Shown one piece after another: positions 40,848-52,954 of a DNA stretch of 64,000 bases. The position numbers were made by a program, and so were the translations under genes. The notes beneath the pieces are model-generated. The model ran no database searches. It was not told the DNA's origin and saw only the letters and a program-made list of their open reading frames with translations. Position 1 is the stretch's first letter. Every line of letters starts with the position of its first letter. This DNA comes from Ambrosia x helenae. Taxonomy: Eukaryota; Streptophyta; Magnoliopsida; Asterales; Asteraceae. Location of the stretch: contig CM061231.1 in assembly GCA_030844895.1 (NCBI GenBank), positions 32,311,149 through 32,375,148 on the forward strand. Direction: 5' to 3'.

Positions 40848-42211
40848 TGTAACACCCCAACCGATGGCGGAAACATCGGGATGTCACGTATTGATGATTG
40901 TTCAATAGCTCATGGTACTAAATGAAAGTTGAATAATATTAAACAATTTACAATTTGTCATACAAATTACATAAACTTGATTTCATAAACTAGGTCCAAA
41001 GCTCCTATGTGTTCCAAGACTTGTACAACTTCCAATAGCAAATAAAACCTGAAACATGTTAAGTTGGAAAGATGGGGGTCAACTATAAATAGTTGGTGAG
41101 AATACATAGGTTTTTCATATAATTGAAAACAATGTGTTGTATAGCAATCATGATTGAAGTATAATAATGAGAAATGATAGAATATGAGTCCGACATGTAA
41201 CAATGCGTCTTTTGTACAATCAAACCTTGTGTCGACTGAGACCTAACTCGCAAGTTAGTAAAAGTGTAACTGTTATCGATCATCCCTGAATTTATGCGGG
41301 GGGATGGGTTTGTCAGACCTATAGCGCTATAATCTAAACATGCGGCTTGATCAATGTTAATGATTGTACTGTGTCTTTTTGTTACAGTCAAATGATAGAA
41401 TGAGTAAATGATAGTGTAATTGAATCACAAGCTTCAACAATGTAAGAATGAGTAAATGATAGTGTATAAAATGTTTCAACATGTTTCACCCCAAAATGTA
41501 AAACAGAAAAAGGGGCTATGTAAACTCACCTTAGGTGCATAATGAGTTCGTGCGTTTTATTAAGCGTGCAAACACTTAGTAATAATGCCTTGGAAAACTC
41601 GGAACTAGCTTGAGGAGATAATGATGGATGAAAACTTTAGTATATGGGAGATGGGATAATAATGTTTTTTTTTTTTTTAATTGAATGGTATAAAGAGTTG
41701 AATGGTAGGCTATAGTATTTATAGTGTATAATTTGGAGTTGTAATTAGGGACTACTTTGACTAGGCTAGAATTTAGGAACAACTTTGACTTGACTAGAAG
41801 ACCATATTTACTAACACTTTGACTTGACTAGGAGACCATATTTACTAACACTTTGACTTGACTTGACCAGGAGACTACGTTTGACTTTTTGACTAAGGGA
41901 CCTTGAAAGGGTTTAAGTTTAATTGGTTTTAATTAACATCACAAAACACCAAATGGTGTAGTGGTTTGTGTGGTGTGGTTAAGGTTTAGCCCGCCAGGGA
42001 CTCGGGTTCGAATCCTGGCATAGGAAAACATTTTTTTTAACGTTTTTAAATCAGAATTTAATACAGTCCAATTTAATATTGATTATACGTCATTATTTAA
42101 ACAAAAAAATTAACAAAATGGATGGTAAAGATACTGTAAACATGAATCGGATGAATAAACGATGGAGTTCTATATACATATATATATAAAGAAAATTTGT
42201 GTGATGTTACA
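40848..42211 (-). repeat. gypsy LTR copy B (5' LTR on minus strand)
   Basis: Partner of 35395-36758 at a constant offset of 5453. Most differences are single substitutions (e.g. GTTATAA versus GCTATAA), and poly-T and AT-run lengths differ. Confidence 0.92.
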
Positions 42212-42216
42212 GGTGT

Positions 42217-43541
42217 AACCTCCTCTGTCCGTGGGCTAGCTAATTGATTTTTATCAGTCTCAGTCACTTGTTGAAGTATGCTCTCAGTGATAGGTGATGG
42301 AGAGGAACTAGGAATATCCTAAGTTTTATCAATAGCTTCGAACAATGGTTTTATTGTTGGGAGGACATGTGATGGTGAGGGGTGAGGAGTGAAAAGAGAA
42401 GTAGCCCTGGGAGAAGGGCTTATGAGCATATGGTCAAGTGACTCATATGTCTCATGATGTGGTTCCCCTTGGCTTACAACATGATCCTTTTGTGAGGATT
42501 CATGAGGAGTTTGGTCAGGTTGAGATATCTCCAACTGTTGTGAGGAAGTAACAACAGTGGTTTCTTGTTGCTTTTGTGCTACAACAGGGGTTATCTCTGG
42601 TATCTCATCTTCCAGAGGTCCCTTTTTGGTTTTCTTGGTGGTTTTTGTGGATGGATGTTTCTTTTTGGAGGTAGCTGGTGTGGGTTTTCACAGCACTGGA
42701 TGTAGTGCCATAATCACCAGGAGCAGTGAGCTCAGGAACAGAGGTTTTGGCAACAGTTGTTGTCTTAGCACTCTTTGCTTGTGTTTTAGAAACTTTGACT
42801 TTTGACACTTTTTCTTGGGTGTTTGGACCCAACATTCTTGTAAATGTTTCATCTGTTAGACTCTTCATTTGAAATGATTTACCCTTTTTAAACACCTTTT
42901 CAGGTAAAACCTTTTGTAGGATTACACTTAAGAAGTCTTGGGTATATTAGAAAAGCATTGTTTGACTCAGACTTGACTCCCTTCACATTTGCTACTAAAT
43001 CCAGGAACAGGGCCTGGGATAGATTGTAGTCAGATTCTGACAACATAGCTTATCCCAAGTACTGAACTTTCAATGGGATTTCTTTGAAAGAAGTGGATTT
43101 AGCAGAGAGACAGAGATGGAGTGTATGAAAGAAAAATTTCATGACTGGTGGGAAAAACTTTTTGAAGAGAGTTGAACCAGTCATCTGTGAATCATAACCC
43201 CTTTCCTGAAACTCAGTATGAAGTTCAGCCTTAGGGAAAGAGTCTTTACCTGACAAGTCATTCAGTGAGAAGGTTGTGGATATTAGTTGGGGGGGGGTTA
43301 TGGTGATATTTTTATCTCCAATTTTTGAGATAATGGTTGTAGGCTTTTTGTCATGTAGTAGAACATCAACATTTAACCAAAATTCTTGGAGAGTATCGAT
43401 GTAGATGGGTGCATCAGCGGTTAGTATTGTCAGATATTTGGATTGGAGAAAGACGTCGATGGTGGTATGGAACGAGATGTTTTCATCTGTTTTAACCAGA
43501 TAGGGAAGGTAATTGTGGGCGGCTTTTGCTTGAAGATCCAT
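42217..43541 (-). pseudogene. third ORF of the second SIRE-like copia element, 5' half, broken
   Basis: The ATG at 43541 opens 163 codons of the conserved N-terminal domain (IDVFLQSKYLTILTADAPIY, then EFWLNVDVL), equivalent to the start of the ORF at 13402. Codon 52 is CAA at 43388-43386, in the place where the other element has TAG. The frame ends at a stop near 43050. Further pieces (42895-42605, 42534-42319) continue in other frames up to the gypsy insertion. A minus-strand TATAAA (complement of 43759-43764) lies about 220 bp before the ATG. No pol is found upstream, so the element is truncated. Confidence 0.72.
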
Positions 43542-44149
43542 TGTAATGGATTTCGAGTGTGAGGATGAAAGGAATTAGAGTGAGGGTTAGAAGATAAAGA
43601 AGGCGGTTTCAGTATTTTGAATACAATGAGACAATGTAACATCTGTTGTGGTAAAACAGGGTTTTAATGTTTGAAGATTATACCTTCAAGTTTGAATAAG
43701 GGAGTTTCAAACATGACATCGAAATTGTTGTTTTGTGGTGGTGGATATGACAAACTCCTTTATAAAGGGATATTGAAGCAACGATGGGTTGCATTTAATC
43801 ACAGAGATTGCATAACTTAATGTGGTTTACAGTAGGGTTTCTCTCTATAATACGATTCATTTGCCCTCTTCAATTGAATGGAGACTTAATTGCAATTGAA
43901 TTAGTGTTATTAATCTAGACACAAGGGCAGGAATGGAATAGAAGTTTAGGTTTTAACTACAAGATCATGATAAAATTACAATGATGCCCATTAAGCATCT
44001 TAAAATTTTATTAAAGTTACAATTTTACCCTCTTAAATAAGCTTTATTGTCTTATACATGTTGCTTCACAAGTTGTACTCTAGGCAAAATTACCTTTGTA
44101 GCCATCTCTCCTCCTTAATAAGGTAATAGAGATTTAATTAGGGGTGGAA
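43542..44149. other. upstream part of the truncated copia element and unassigned DNA
   Basis: Holds the TATA-like site at 43759-43764. Similarity to a retroelement fades by about 43900. No RT or integrase is visible on the minus strand. Confidence 0.4.
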
Positions 44150-44512
44150 GGAAAATGAATACTATGAGTTTAGGGGTGGCTAGGATAAAGGATTGCAAAA
44201 ATCTAATATGACCCATATTAGGAGAAGAAGAAAAAAAGACAAAGATGTGCATTAGTTCCAATTCCCGTCACTGCCACCTCATCTCCCCCTCCCCTCACAA
44301 AACCCATTCGAACACCTTACCAATCGTCTAAAGTACAGACTTCTCGACCCCTTTCTCTTCCATATCGTCTCTCTTTTACCAAAATTCGACTCCATACCTA
44401 GACGTCAATTCAGACCACGTTAGAGATACTCTTAAAATGGACATAAAAATATCATCATAAACAAATGAAAAAAAAAGTAAAATTCCAAGAAAATAGATTT
44501 TCATGTCGGTTC
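44150..44512 (+). repeat. duplicate of the PP2A B'' upstream region
   Basis: GGGGTGGCTAGGATAAAGG, CAATTCCCG(T/A)CAC, GCCACCTCAT and AATTCCAAGAAAATAGATTT recur in order at 46130-46364 and 48635-48715. This copy is not interrupted by the MULE, so it keeps the empty target site (GACATAAAAATATCATCA, about 44437-44454). Confidence 0.6.
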
Positions 44513-44699
44513 AAACGTTTTCAAATTAATTGAAGAAAACATTATGTACAAATCATTAGAGAATAACAAAAGTTCAACCTTAATCATAAAAAAAAAATCT
44601 TAAAATACTTTCAGATCTTACTACAAAGACTGTTTTAAGTGGATCACTAAGAACAATCTTTGTAAAAGACAAACAAGATGATGCAAACACATGACCAAA

Positions 44700-46030
44700 G
44701 ATAACTTGGGTACCTAAAAATCTCAAGTTCTCTTGATCAACCACCAGCATGTGCCAGAATCTGTTTTAGTGTCTTAGGAAGCTTAAGCACATGACTGAAA
44801 ATATAAGCCTACAATTAACAACAATGAAAAGTTTGGGAGAAGTGTAAATTTTGGAAATGGTGTGTCTGGAAAGAAAATGGGATATGGGAACATCACAAAT
44901 AGAGACATCACAATTGAGAAATTTGCATATGTTAAAGGTTTAAATTACATTCTTCTCAGCTTAGGTAGATTTTGTGATAAATGGTATAAATTTGTTCATT
45001 TACCTAACTCTTGTCAGTTGGAAAGTTTAAATGATGGAAAAGTCTATTTAGTTGGCACGATATACAAAAAGTGTGTTTATTATGTGGATTTCAAATAAAA
45101 AAATGTCAAACCAAACATTATTCGTGGTGGCAACTGCATCTAGACATGTAAAATAGTTTTGACACAAAAGATTATCTCACGTAAATTTCAAAACTCTTGC
45201 CCGACTATCATAATATAAACTTATTAAAGGACAACCAAAATTCATACCAAAGAAAGATCAATTGTGTGGATCTATTGAGATGGGCAAATTCAAGAAAGCA
45301 TACCATAAACCCACACAAGAACAATTCTCCTAACAATCATTAGAACTCTTACACGTGGATCTTTATGGACCAATTAGTACACCAAGTATGTCTGAAAAAA
45401 TGATACATGTTGGCGATTAATTGTTGATGATTACTCTAGCTATACATGGGTATAATTTTTGACATGTAAAAGTGAAACACTTGATCTTGTGATCAATTTT
45501 ATCAAAAGAATACAAAATCTATTGAGATTGAAAGTGATCACGATTAGAAGTGGCAATGGAATAAAATTCAAGAATGCCAAACTTGACTCCTACCTAAAGG
45601 AGTATAACATTACACATGATTTCTCTGCACCTAGAATTCTCCAACAAAACTCTTGTTGAAGCTGCAAGAACCTTATTAGTCGTTGTAACACCCTCAACCT
45701 ATTTTTGGGCAAAAGTAATAGCAACAACATGTTTCACTCAAAATAGATCCATCATCAACAAAAGGTTTCAAAAGGCACCCCTTGAAATCATAAACACGCA
45801 TAAATCATCTATCAAATTTATGCACGTTTTTGTTCCAAATGCTACATTATCAATGACCAGGAAGATGTTTCAAAAATTGATGGAAAATCAGATGAAGCCA
45901 TATTCTTTTGACACTCATTAACTTCTAAGACATATAGAGTTTATGTGCTTAGAATAAAAGTAGTCGAGAAAAGCATCAATGTAGCCTTTGATGATGACTT
46001 CACTTCTAAGCATAACAGTTAAAAACTGAA
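44700..46030 (+). pseudogene. decayed copia fragment: protease to integrase
   Basis: A protease-region remnant (CACATGACTGAAAATATAAG) is at 44787. A GAG-pre-integrase stretch is at 44862-45098 (YGNITNRDITI, VKGLNYILLSLGRFCDK). Integrase traces include HVDLYGPI with stops after it, TIRSGNGIKFKN and FSAPRILQQN; the VxERKN motif with the catalytic Glu is deleted there, and TLVEAARTLL follows at once. Stops and frameshifts are many. It ends near a SINVAFDDDF-like tail at about 46005. No LTRs are recognised. The RT part is missing. Confidence 0.8.
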
Positions 46031-46109
46031 ATATCTCATAGGAAAAATTCATGTTCGCCACACTAATAATAATGAAAAGATAGTAAATAATTCATAATTA
46101 GTAAATGGA

Positions 46110-46364
46110 TTACCAAGGGATGAAAATTTTTTGGGGTGGCTAAGAAAGGGGTGGAAACAATCCGATCTGACAGTGATCATGATAAGAAAAACAAAACAAA
46201 GGCGAACACTAGTGTCAATTCCCGACACCCGCCACCTCATATTCCTACTCCCTCAGAAAACTCTTCCAGACGCCTCACAATTCGTCTGAAATACCACGTC
46301 AAACCTAAACGTTAGTTCCAGACGACGTTAGTTAGAGACGTGATTAAAATGTACATAAAAAATA
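46110..46364 (+). repeat. PP2A B'' upstream region, second copy (left part)
   Basis: Parallels 44150-44450. The MULE at 46365 interrupts it; the copy resumes at 48635. Confidence 0.55.
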
Positions 46365-48634
46365 GGGGAAATACCATGAAAAACACTATACTTTCATTTT
46401 TTTTCTACAAAAGTCGCTCTACAATTTTTTGCACATAAAAGTCACCCCACATGTCAATTTCGAACAAAATTGTGACATAACTTATTGTACTTGTTTATTG
46501 CTTATGTGGCACATATGCAAGTATACTATGTTGACATGGACAATCTATGTGTCAAAAATAGACACATAAGCAAATTACATAACATTTTGTTTTTTTTTTC
46601 TTTTGTGATGTGATTATTGTTAATTTTTTTAAAAACTTTGTAATTGTATATTTTCGTAACAAATTATATGATAACTCTCATTGCAATCAAAATAACATTT
46701 GTTTCACCAATATAGATAGTCATACAATTCTTAACGGAAAAAAGTTTAAAAAACACAAGTCATTGTTTTCTAATCGATGAGTACTTGACTTTCTTGTTCA
46801 GCAACTTCAACATTTTGAGTTACTACACCAACTTCCACATCTTGATCCCACTCGGCTTCTTCATGGATTATTTGGCGTTCTTGTTCAATACAATGTCCTC
46901 TTCCGCCTCGCTTACCTTTTCCACCTCGCTTACCTTTGCCACCTCGCCCGCCTATTCCAGTGATACCGTCCACTGTCATCCTTGATCTTGGCCTACCTTT
47001 TTTCTTAGGCTCTTTGGGAGGTGCATTTTTTTTTTCTCATTTGTACATGTTTTTATGTTGTGCCCTTTCTCAAAACAATTGCTGCAAGTCATGTATCTTC
47101 CGGTAGTTAACACTTTCTTATAATTTTCTTGCTTTTCAGATTCATGCTTCTTTCGCTTAGTTGATGGCCTGCCTTGCATCCTCGTTTCCTTTGGAGGAAG
47201 TGGCTTAATGTAAGGTGTTGACTTCCACATATTACTTCCATTTAGTGGTTTCATATAGTGCTTGTAGGTCTCTTTCAAACCGCCCTCAATTTCAAACATT
47301 GCCATAGTTTTTGCTCGATAACATTGACCTTTGCTGACTTTAACCATGTAGTCACGCAACACGTCAGCTTGCATTTCTCTTATTTTAACGAAAGGTCTTG
47401 CAATTAGTTGTCTAAGGTACATCTTAGCAATCCAGGAGGCTGTCACTAGGGAGCCTAAACTGTAATTCCTACTACAATTGTGATTATCATTAAGTCTTTT
47501 AATCTGAAACGACTTTTCACTTGCATCCAAGATGCCCATAATCTAAACGGACAAGCATAGCCTACGTCTTTGTTCCCACATACAACACTAAGTCTTTTTG
47601 TTTCATTTGTTCTATAGCTTAGTTGGTATGCATTTACTACTCCACAGCAACATAGAGCAAATTTTAACTGTGTAGGATTTTCATACCTATGCCCAATAAC
47701 TGGTCTTATGTCTTTCTAGTTCATGTTTGGATCATGAATTGGATACACTTTCTCTTTAACGTGTCCTGTTCCGTCATTATCATCATCGGTGTATTGAATA
47801 TCATCATCATCATCTTCAGCCAAAGTCTCACCAACATCGAAGTCGTCAACATCATTTACAATATGAAGTTGCTTGTTCTCATAACAAAGTTTGTTTAAGA
47901 ACGGATCATTGGTTGTCCTATTGAAAGTAGTAACATGATCCTCATCCTCAAGGTCCATTGACAACGAATCTGATAACTCTTCATCATCGGTACTCGCTTC
48001 ATATGTAGTGTCACTAAATCGGTTTCATGGTTAACTGGGTTGATTCCATTATGTAGAAAACACGAAAAAATTCATTCAGTACCAATATAATTTTGTAATC
48101 AATTCGAATCTAATGTGTAAAGTATGTATAATATCTGTGGAACTATTTAAATAAACAACTCGTTTCGTAATCGATTTGGATACCATGTTTTATGTACTCG
48201 GTTAAGGAAATAAAAGTGCAGATGCTTAAGAATCGATTTGCATGGATTACATACCTTAACATTTTATTATCCTTGCTTCAGAAATGATTTGAAGGATCAA
48301 AGTATCGATGCAGAAGAACATTATATTTGACGAGTAGTTTCTTTGCTTCTTTCTGTCTTTTCATATGCCTCATATGCTTGCTAGGGTTTAATCTTAAATG
48401 TCGAGCTAAGTATGTACACCTGCATCCTTTTTTTAACTAAAATAAAAAAAAATAAGTAGACCAAGTATGAAAATAAAATCCCATGTCAGCAAATACTACC
48501 GGTATAGCCGGTTCTAGGTAAACTTATTATACAAGAATCACAATTTTATTCGAACTTGACATGTGGAGTGACTTTTATGTGCAAAAAATTGTAATAGAAA
48601 AAAACCGAAAGTATATATAGTGTTTTTTATGGTT
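46365..48634 (-). mobile_element. Mutator-like element with internal deletion
   Basis: Terminal inverted repeats of over 110 bp share GCACATAAAAGTCAC(C/T)CCACATGTCAA (split here by one variable base). The flanks are A-rich (ATAAAAAATA left, AAAAATATT right), matching a 7-9-bp target duplication. The paralogous empty site is at about 44440. The remaining transposase text is on the minus strand. Confidence 0.75.
46793..47964 (-). pseudogene. MULE transposase remnant without catalytic core
   Basis: The minus-strand text starts with an acidic N-terminus (47964, DDDDDIQYTDDDND). A TAG replaces a codon after NMN, then comes IGHRYENPTQLKFAL and a frameshift near CPFRLWAS. Next is the MuDR N-terminal domain (FQIKRLNDNHNC, ASWIAKMYLRQLI, DVLRDYMVKVSKGQCYRAK). 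After FEIEGGLKE it jumps to YKHYMKPLNG, which in the family stands after the SWIM domain. The DDE and SWIM parts are therefore deleted. A C-terminal CCHC knuckle (CSNCFEKGHNIKTC) and a GKGKRGG tail remain. It cannot be an active transposase. Confidence 0.8.
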
Positions 48635-48972
48635 AAAAATATTATCATAAACTTATAAAAAAAATTATGAGAAAAAAATAAATAAAAAAATTCCAAGAAA
48701 ATAGATTTTTATGTTTGGTCTTCCCCATACATACCACTTCTTCCTTCCTGGGTTGTCTCATACATACATACATACCTTTGATCTCACATTTTTTTTTTAC
48801 AAATCTCTACCCGATTAATCACTAACAATTCACCTGGCTCTCTCTGTCTCATCATCATATATTAATAATATTCCAATCCAATGCTTCCTTTCCTTTCGTT
48901 TCCTTCCCTGATTGATTGATTGATTGATTGATTAACATTATTATTATTAAATAAAAGGGGATCGTTGAATTG
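48635..48972 (+). promoter_or_regulatory. upstream region and 5' leader of the PP2A B'' gene
   Basis: The first 85 bp belong to the duplicated upstream repeat. After about 48720 come CT-rich leader sequence (TCACCTGGCTCTCTCTGTC) and a (TTGA)n run just before the ATG. No clear TATA box is seen. The MULE end lies about 340 bp before the start codon. Confidence 0.5.
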
Positions 48973-51900
48973 ATGGATATGGATTACAATGGAGACGTGG
49001 CTCGTCTTGAGCCTGAATTATTACAGCTCAATGAAGTCTCTTCTTTGGCTATTAAGTCCAATTCCTACGTTGCAGATAACCTCTTCGATCAATGGCTTTC
49101 CCTTCCTGAAACCACTGCTTTGGTAATTATTCAATCTCTTTCATTTTTATTATTATATATGTTTTTCTTTCTTTCTTTCTTTTATTAATTATTATTATTA
49201 TAATAATCAATGCCGTGATCTTTCTACTTTTTTGGGAGTTTTAAATTTTTGCCTATTTTAGGTTAGGTTTGTTTTAGCTGTTTCAGACCGATGATTTAGA
49301 TCATCGGTTTATATTTGCCCCTCAGCGTTATTGCGCCTGGGCCTTTGGTACACTTAAGGGGGTGTTTGACATTGCTTTTTTAAAACTGCAATCTGAGTTT
49401 TGATTCAATAGATAATAAGCAGTGCAGTGAGCGTTTATCAGTGTATTTGAGATTTTGAGGCGGCTGTGAACGAAGCGGTTGCTTAAATTACCTCTAAAAG
49501 TGAAATTTCCGAATAGGCAATTACTGCCTGTTATTAAGAAGCAGCAATCCCAAACTCCCCCCTATATATCTCTAGAATTCTCCTTTTTTTTCTTTTAATA
49601 ATAATAAAAAAGGATAGACTTAGACATTTGTGTATATCAATCAAGCAATACTTTTGAATAAGTGGCATTGTGGGTGATACTAACTAAATACATATCGAAT
49701 AGGGCAGAGAGAGAGTTTCGCTTTGCCTGTTTGCCCCAAAACAACAAAGTTTATCTTAATTAATAACAAAGCAGCTTTACACATTATGACACAAAAACAA
49801 ACAGGCTACAATACAACCTTTAGTATTACTCTGTAGTATAGCATCATCCGTTTTGTGCAGTTTAATATACAGGATGAAATATCAATGCATTTTTTAATAT
49901 AGGTGAAGTCTTTGCTAAATAAGGCTAAGGCAGGAACTTCATTACATGTATCTGGAGCAACTTCCAGCCCAAAGTCTGCTGGTAATAACTCTGTGCCTCC
50001 ACTTTCACCAAGAAGCTCCTCAGGTTCTCCTCGCATAACAAAACCGAGGGTGGGCCCGTCTGTTCTAGGTTCTCCTTTGAAAGTAATTAGCGTGCCCGTC
50101 AAAGAGATAATACCTCAGGTCTGCTAGTCCAATTACTGATTTTTGTCTGTATTGCTTGTAGTAGAGGTTGAGTTGGGAAATGAGATCGGGTCTCGGGTCA
50201 AAATGGACAATTCTTGCCATGCTAATATGTGCCTGTGTAGGCTGACCCGAAAGTCCGAAACACTTCCTAAAGTTTTGAAACATTTTGTAACTTTTAATGT
50301 GTTAGATATGATTAGAATTTGTTTTAATCTAATAGTTTGCGTAAAGAGGTTTTATTTTGATTCGTTTGACTCATTTTCTTTTAATATTCTTTTTGTTTGG
50401 CATATTATCCGTTATGGATATGTAACCCGAATTGACACATTCATAAGTAATGTTTCAAATTGTCACCTCTAGCTTGTAGTAGAGGTGGCAAAAAGATTCA
50501 GGTCAATATGACGGGCTGGGCAGATTGGGAAAATGGGTAGTTTTTGTTCGGGCTGAAATGGGTCAAGTAAAATGGCTCCTGTCAATATGACAAGATTGCT
50601 TATGTTCGGTTTACGGCTTCAGGTCAAAACAAGTAGTTTTTTTTCTAGGATCTAAAATGTCGGGTCAAACATTATTATAGATATATTTTTGTTAAATATG
50701 AGTGCAAAAACTATTTTATTACACTATTAACCGAGTTTTGGTATTTTGAGTTGTTTCCTTTTTGACTATTCCCTTTGTCCCAAATTAAATTTGTACTAGA
50801 GTGTAGATAAAAGGCACATAGTGTTTCAAACGTGTAACTAATGCATTTTTAATTAAATAAAATATCAATTTTATCCTTTTGGGAATGTACAATTAATGCG
50901 GTTTTGTGAAAAGATGGAATTAAGGGTAGAATGTGAATCTTGGTACATTATTTTTGAAGTGGACACATTTTTTTTGGGACAAACTAAAATAGAAAGGTGG
51001 GCATTTGTTATGTAGCGGAGGGAGTATTGGTTTTATCAGGGTTGTGTGAGCCTTTATGGGTAAAACGTAACATGAATTGACCCGCTCATAAGTAAATGTG
51101 TCAAAATGGCCACCTTTAGTTTGTAAGATGGTTTCTTTAATGTTTTAGATTTAACTATAATAATTCTTTTGGTTGCAGTTTTATTTTCAAAATGGGCGTC
51201 CACCCCCTAATGAACTAAAAGAACGCTGTTTATTTAGAAGTAATCAGTTCTTCTATGGTCATGCCAACGGCCTATCGTTAGATGGTAAGATAATAATTTT
51301 AGTTGTGTTTTTTATTTTATATTTTACTTTTTATAGACCATGAAATAATATTACTAAAGTTAATGAGATTTTGTTGATTATTCATTTTTTTATGAATGAA
51401 TAGAGTTCAAACCTGTTACAAAGGAGATATGCATGCTGCCATCATTCTTCTCTACCACTCTTTTTAAAAAGATAGACATTGGTGATACTGGCGTTGTAAC
51501 CAAGTGAGTTTCTTAACATTTTCTAATATCAAAGTCCGTTTTAAAATTATGCAATGGTTGACGTATCAACTAGATTGTTATTATCAATAACGTCAATCTG
51601 TTCTTTTGACCATTTATATCCATTATTTCTTAACATGTTTTCAGGGATGCATTTTTGGATTTTTGGGTGAATAACATGATGACAAAAGACATAGAAACTC
51701 AGATATTTACATTGTTAAAGCAGCCTGATTTGAGATATCTAACTCAGGTCAGTTTTCTTACTCGTTTGGAATTTAAAAATGTTGCCTTTTTTGATCTAGT
51801 AATGTCTACCAAAAATATCATTGACAGTTGACTTTCTTGGAGTTCTAGAAACAAAAATTAAATTTCTTTTTGAACAGCATTTTTTTACCCCTAAATACCA

Positions 51901-52911
51901 CCTAAGTGGGGAGCAAGCATCATACTACTAAAACACTAAGTCATGGTTAACAATAATAATAATAATAATTACATATCGTTAGAAAGTTAGAGATATATTG
52001 ACTTTTGAATCAATATAACATGAGTGTACTTTTTACATATAGATAATAGACTGTATACAGGATATAATGGCAAAGCTAGTAACAGATCAGCAAACCTTCT
52101 TAAAAAATCATAAGTAAAAATAACAATAGCAATGAAGTGAGTTTCTTTTCACTTTGCCTTTAAATGTTTACTTTTCATTACCTTGGTTCTTCTATTGATT
52201 TATTTATTTTGTACAAATATGATCTTCTAATAGTAAATTATGTCATATTTAATTTGTTTTCAACTTGGCGATAGGAGGATTTCAAACCCATACTTCGTGA
52301 GCTGCTGACAACTCATCCAGGGTTAGAATTCTTACAGAGCACACCTGAGTTTCAAGAAAGATATGGTATATTCTCTTTTACATGTTTATGCCTTTGTTGG
52401 GGGCAAATTGCACCATAAAGAAATGAACTATTCATCATCAAATTTAGCAAGTAGTTTTGTTACCGATATTAGGAACAAAGTTACATATTTCGTGTATATA
52501 TAACTTATAACTATATATCATCATCATCATCATACTCAGTTAATCCCACCAATAGCAAAGCTAAGGTAGGGTCTGAGGAGGGTAAGATGTAGACAGCCTT
52601 ACCTCTACCCCATGGGAATAGAGAGGCTTCTTCCAGTGAGACCCTCAGCTCGATAGTGGTTTTATATCAAGCCTTGGACATAAGGCACATAACACTTAGC
52701 AATCGGGACAAGCCTGATTGGTGCATGTAACCCCTTGTCTTTTGGCTATCAACGCCACTGCATGATTAACCATCCGTCGTTTTTAACGTTATTTTCATGA
52801 AATTAGTAAAATAACGTTAGTGCAACTTTACTTTTGCCCCCAGGGCCACACATATATACATTATATGCGCATAGCCGTAGGCGGGGCTAAACTTATAACT
52901 TGTGTTGTTTA

Positions 52912-52954
<43 letters not shown>

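Larger units (their letters stand above)
35390..42216 (-). mobile_element. gypsy-type LTR element without pol, inserted in the third ORF
   Basis: TSD GGTGT at 35390-35394 and 42212-42216. LTRs 35395-36758 and 40848-42211 are 1364 bp each, with about 15 substitutions and a few indels between them (near 1%). On the minus strand PBS (complement of 40831-40845) and PPT (36759-36773) are in place, the latter preceded by CTTCGGGACGAAG as in chromoviruses. The internal region, without the later solo LTR, is only about 2.25 kb and shows no gag, protease, RT or integrase. It must have moved with proteins of another element. Confidence 0.88.

Noticed and set aside
48970..48972. Upstream TTG as start of the PP2A B'' subunit
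   Set aside because: An ATG follows immediately at 48973 and gives the family's usual N-terminus.
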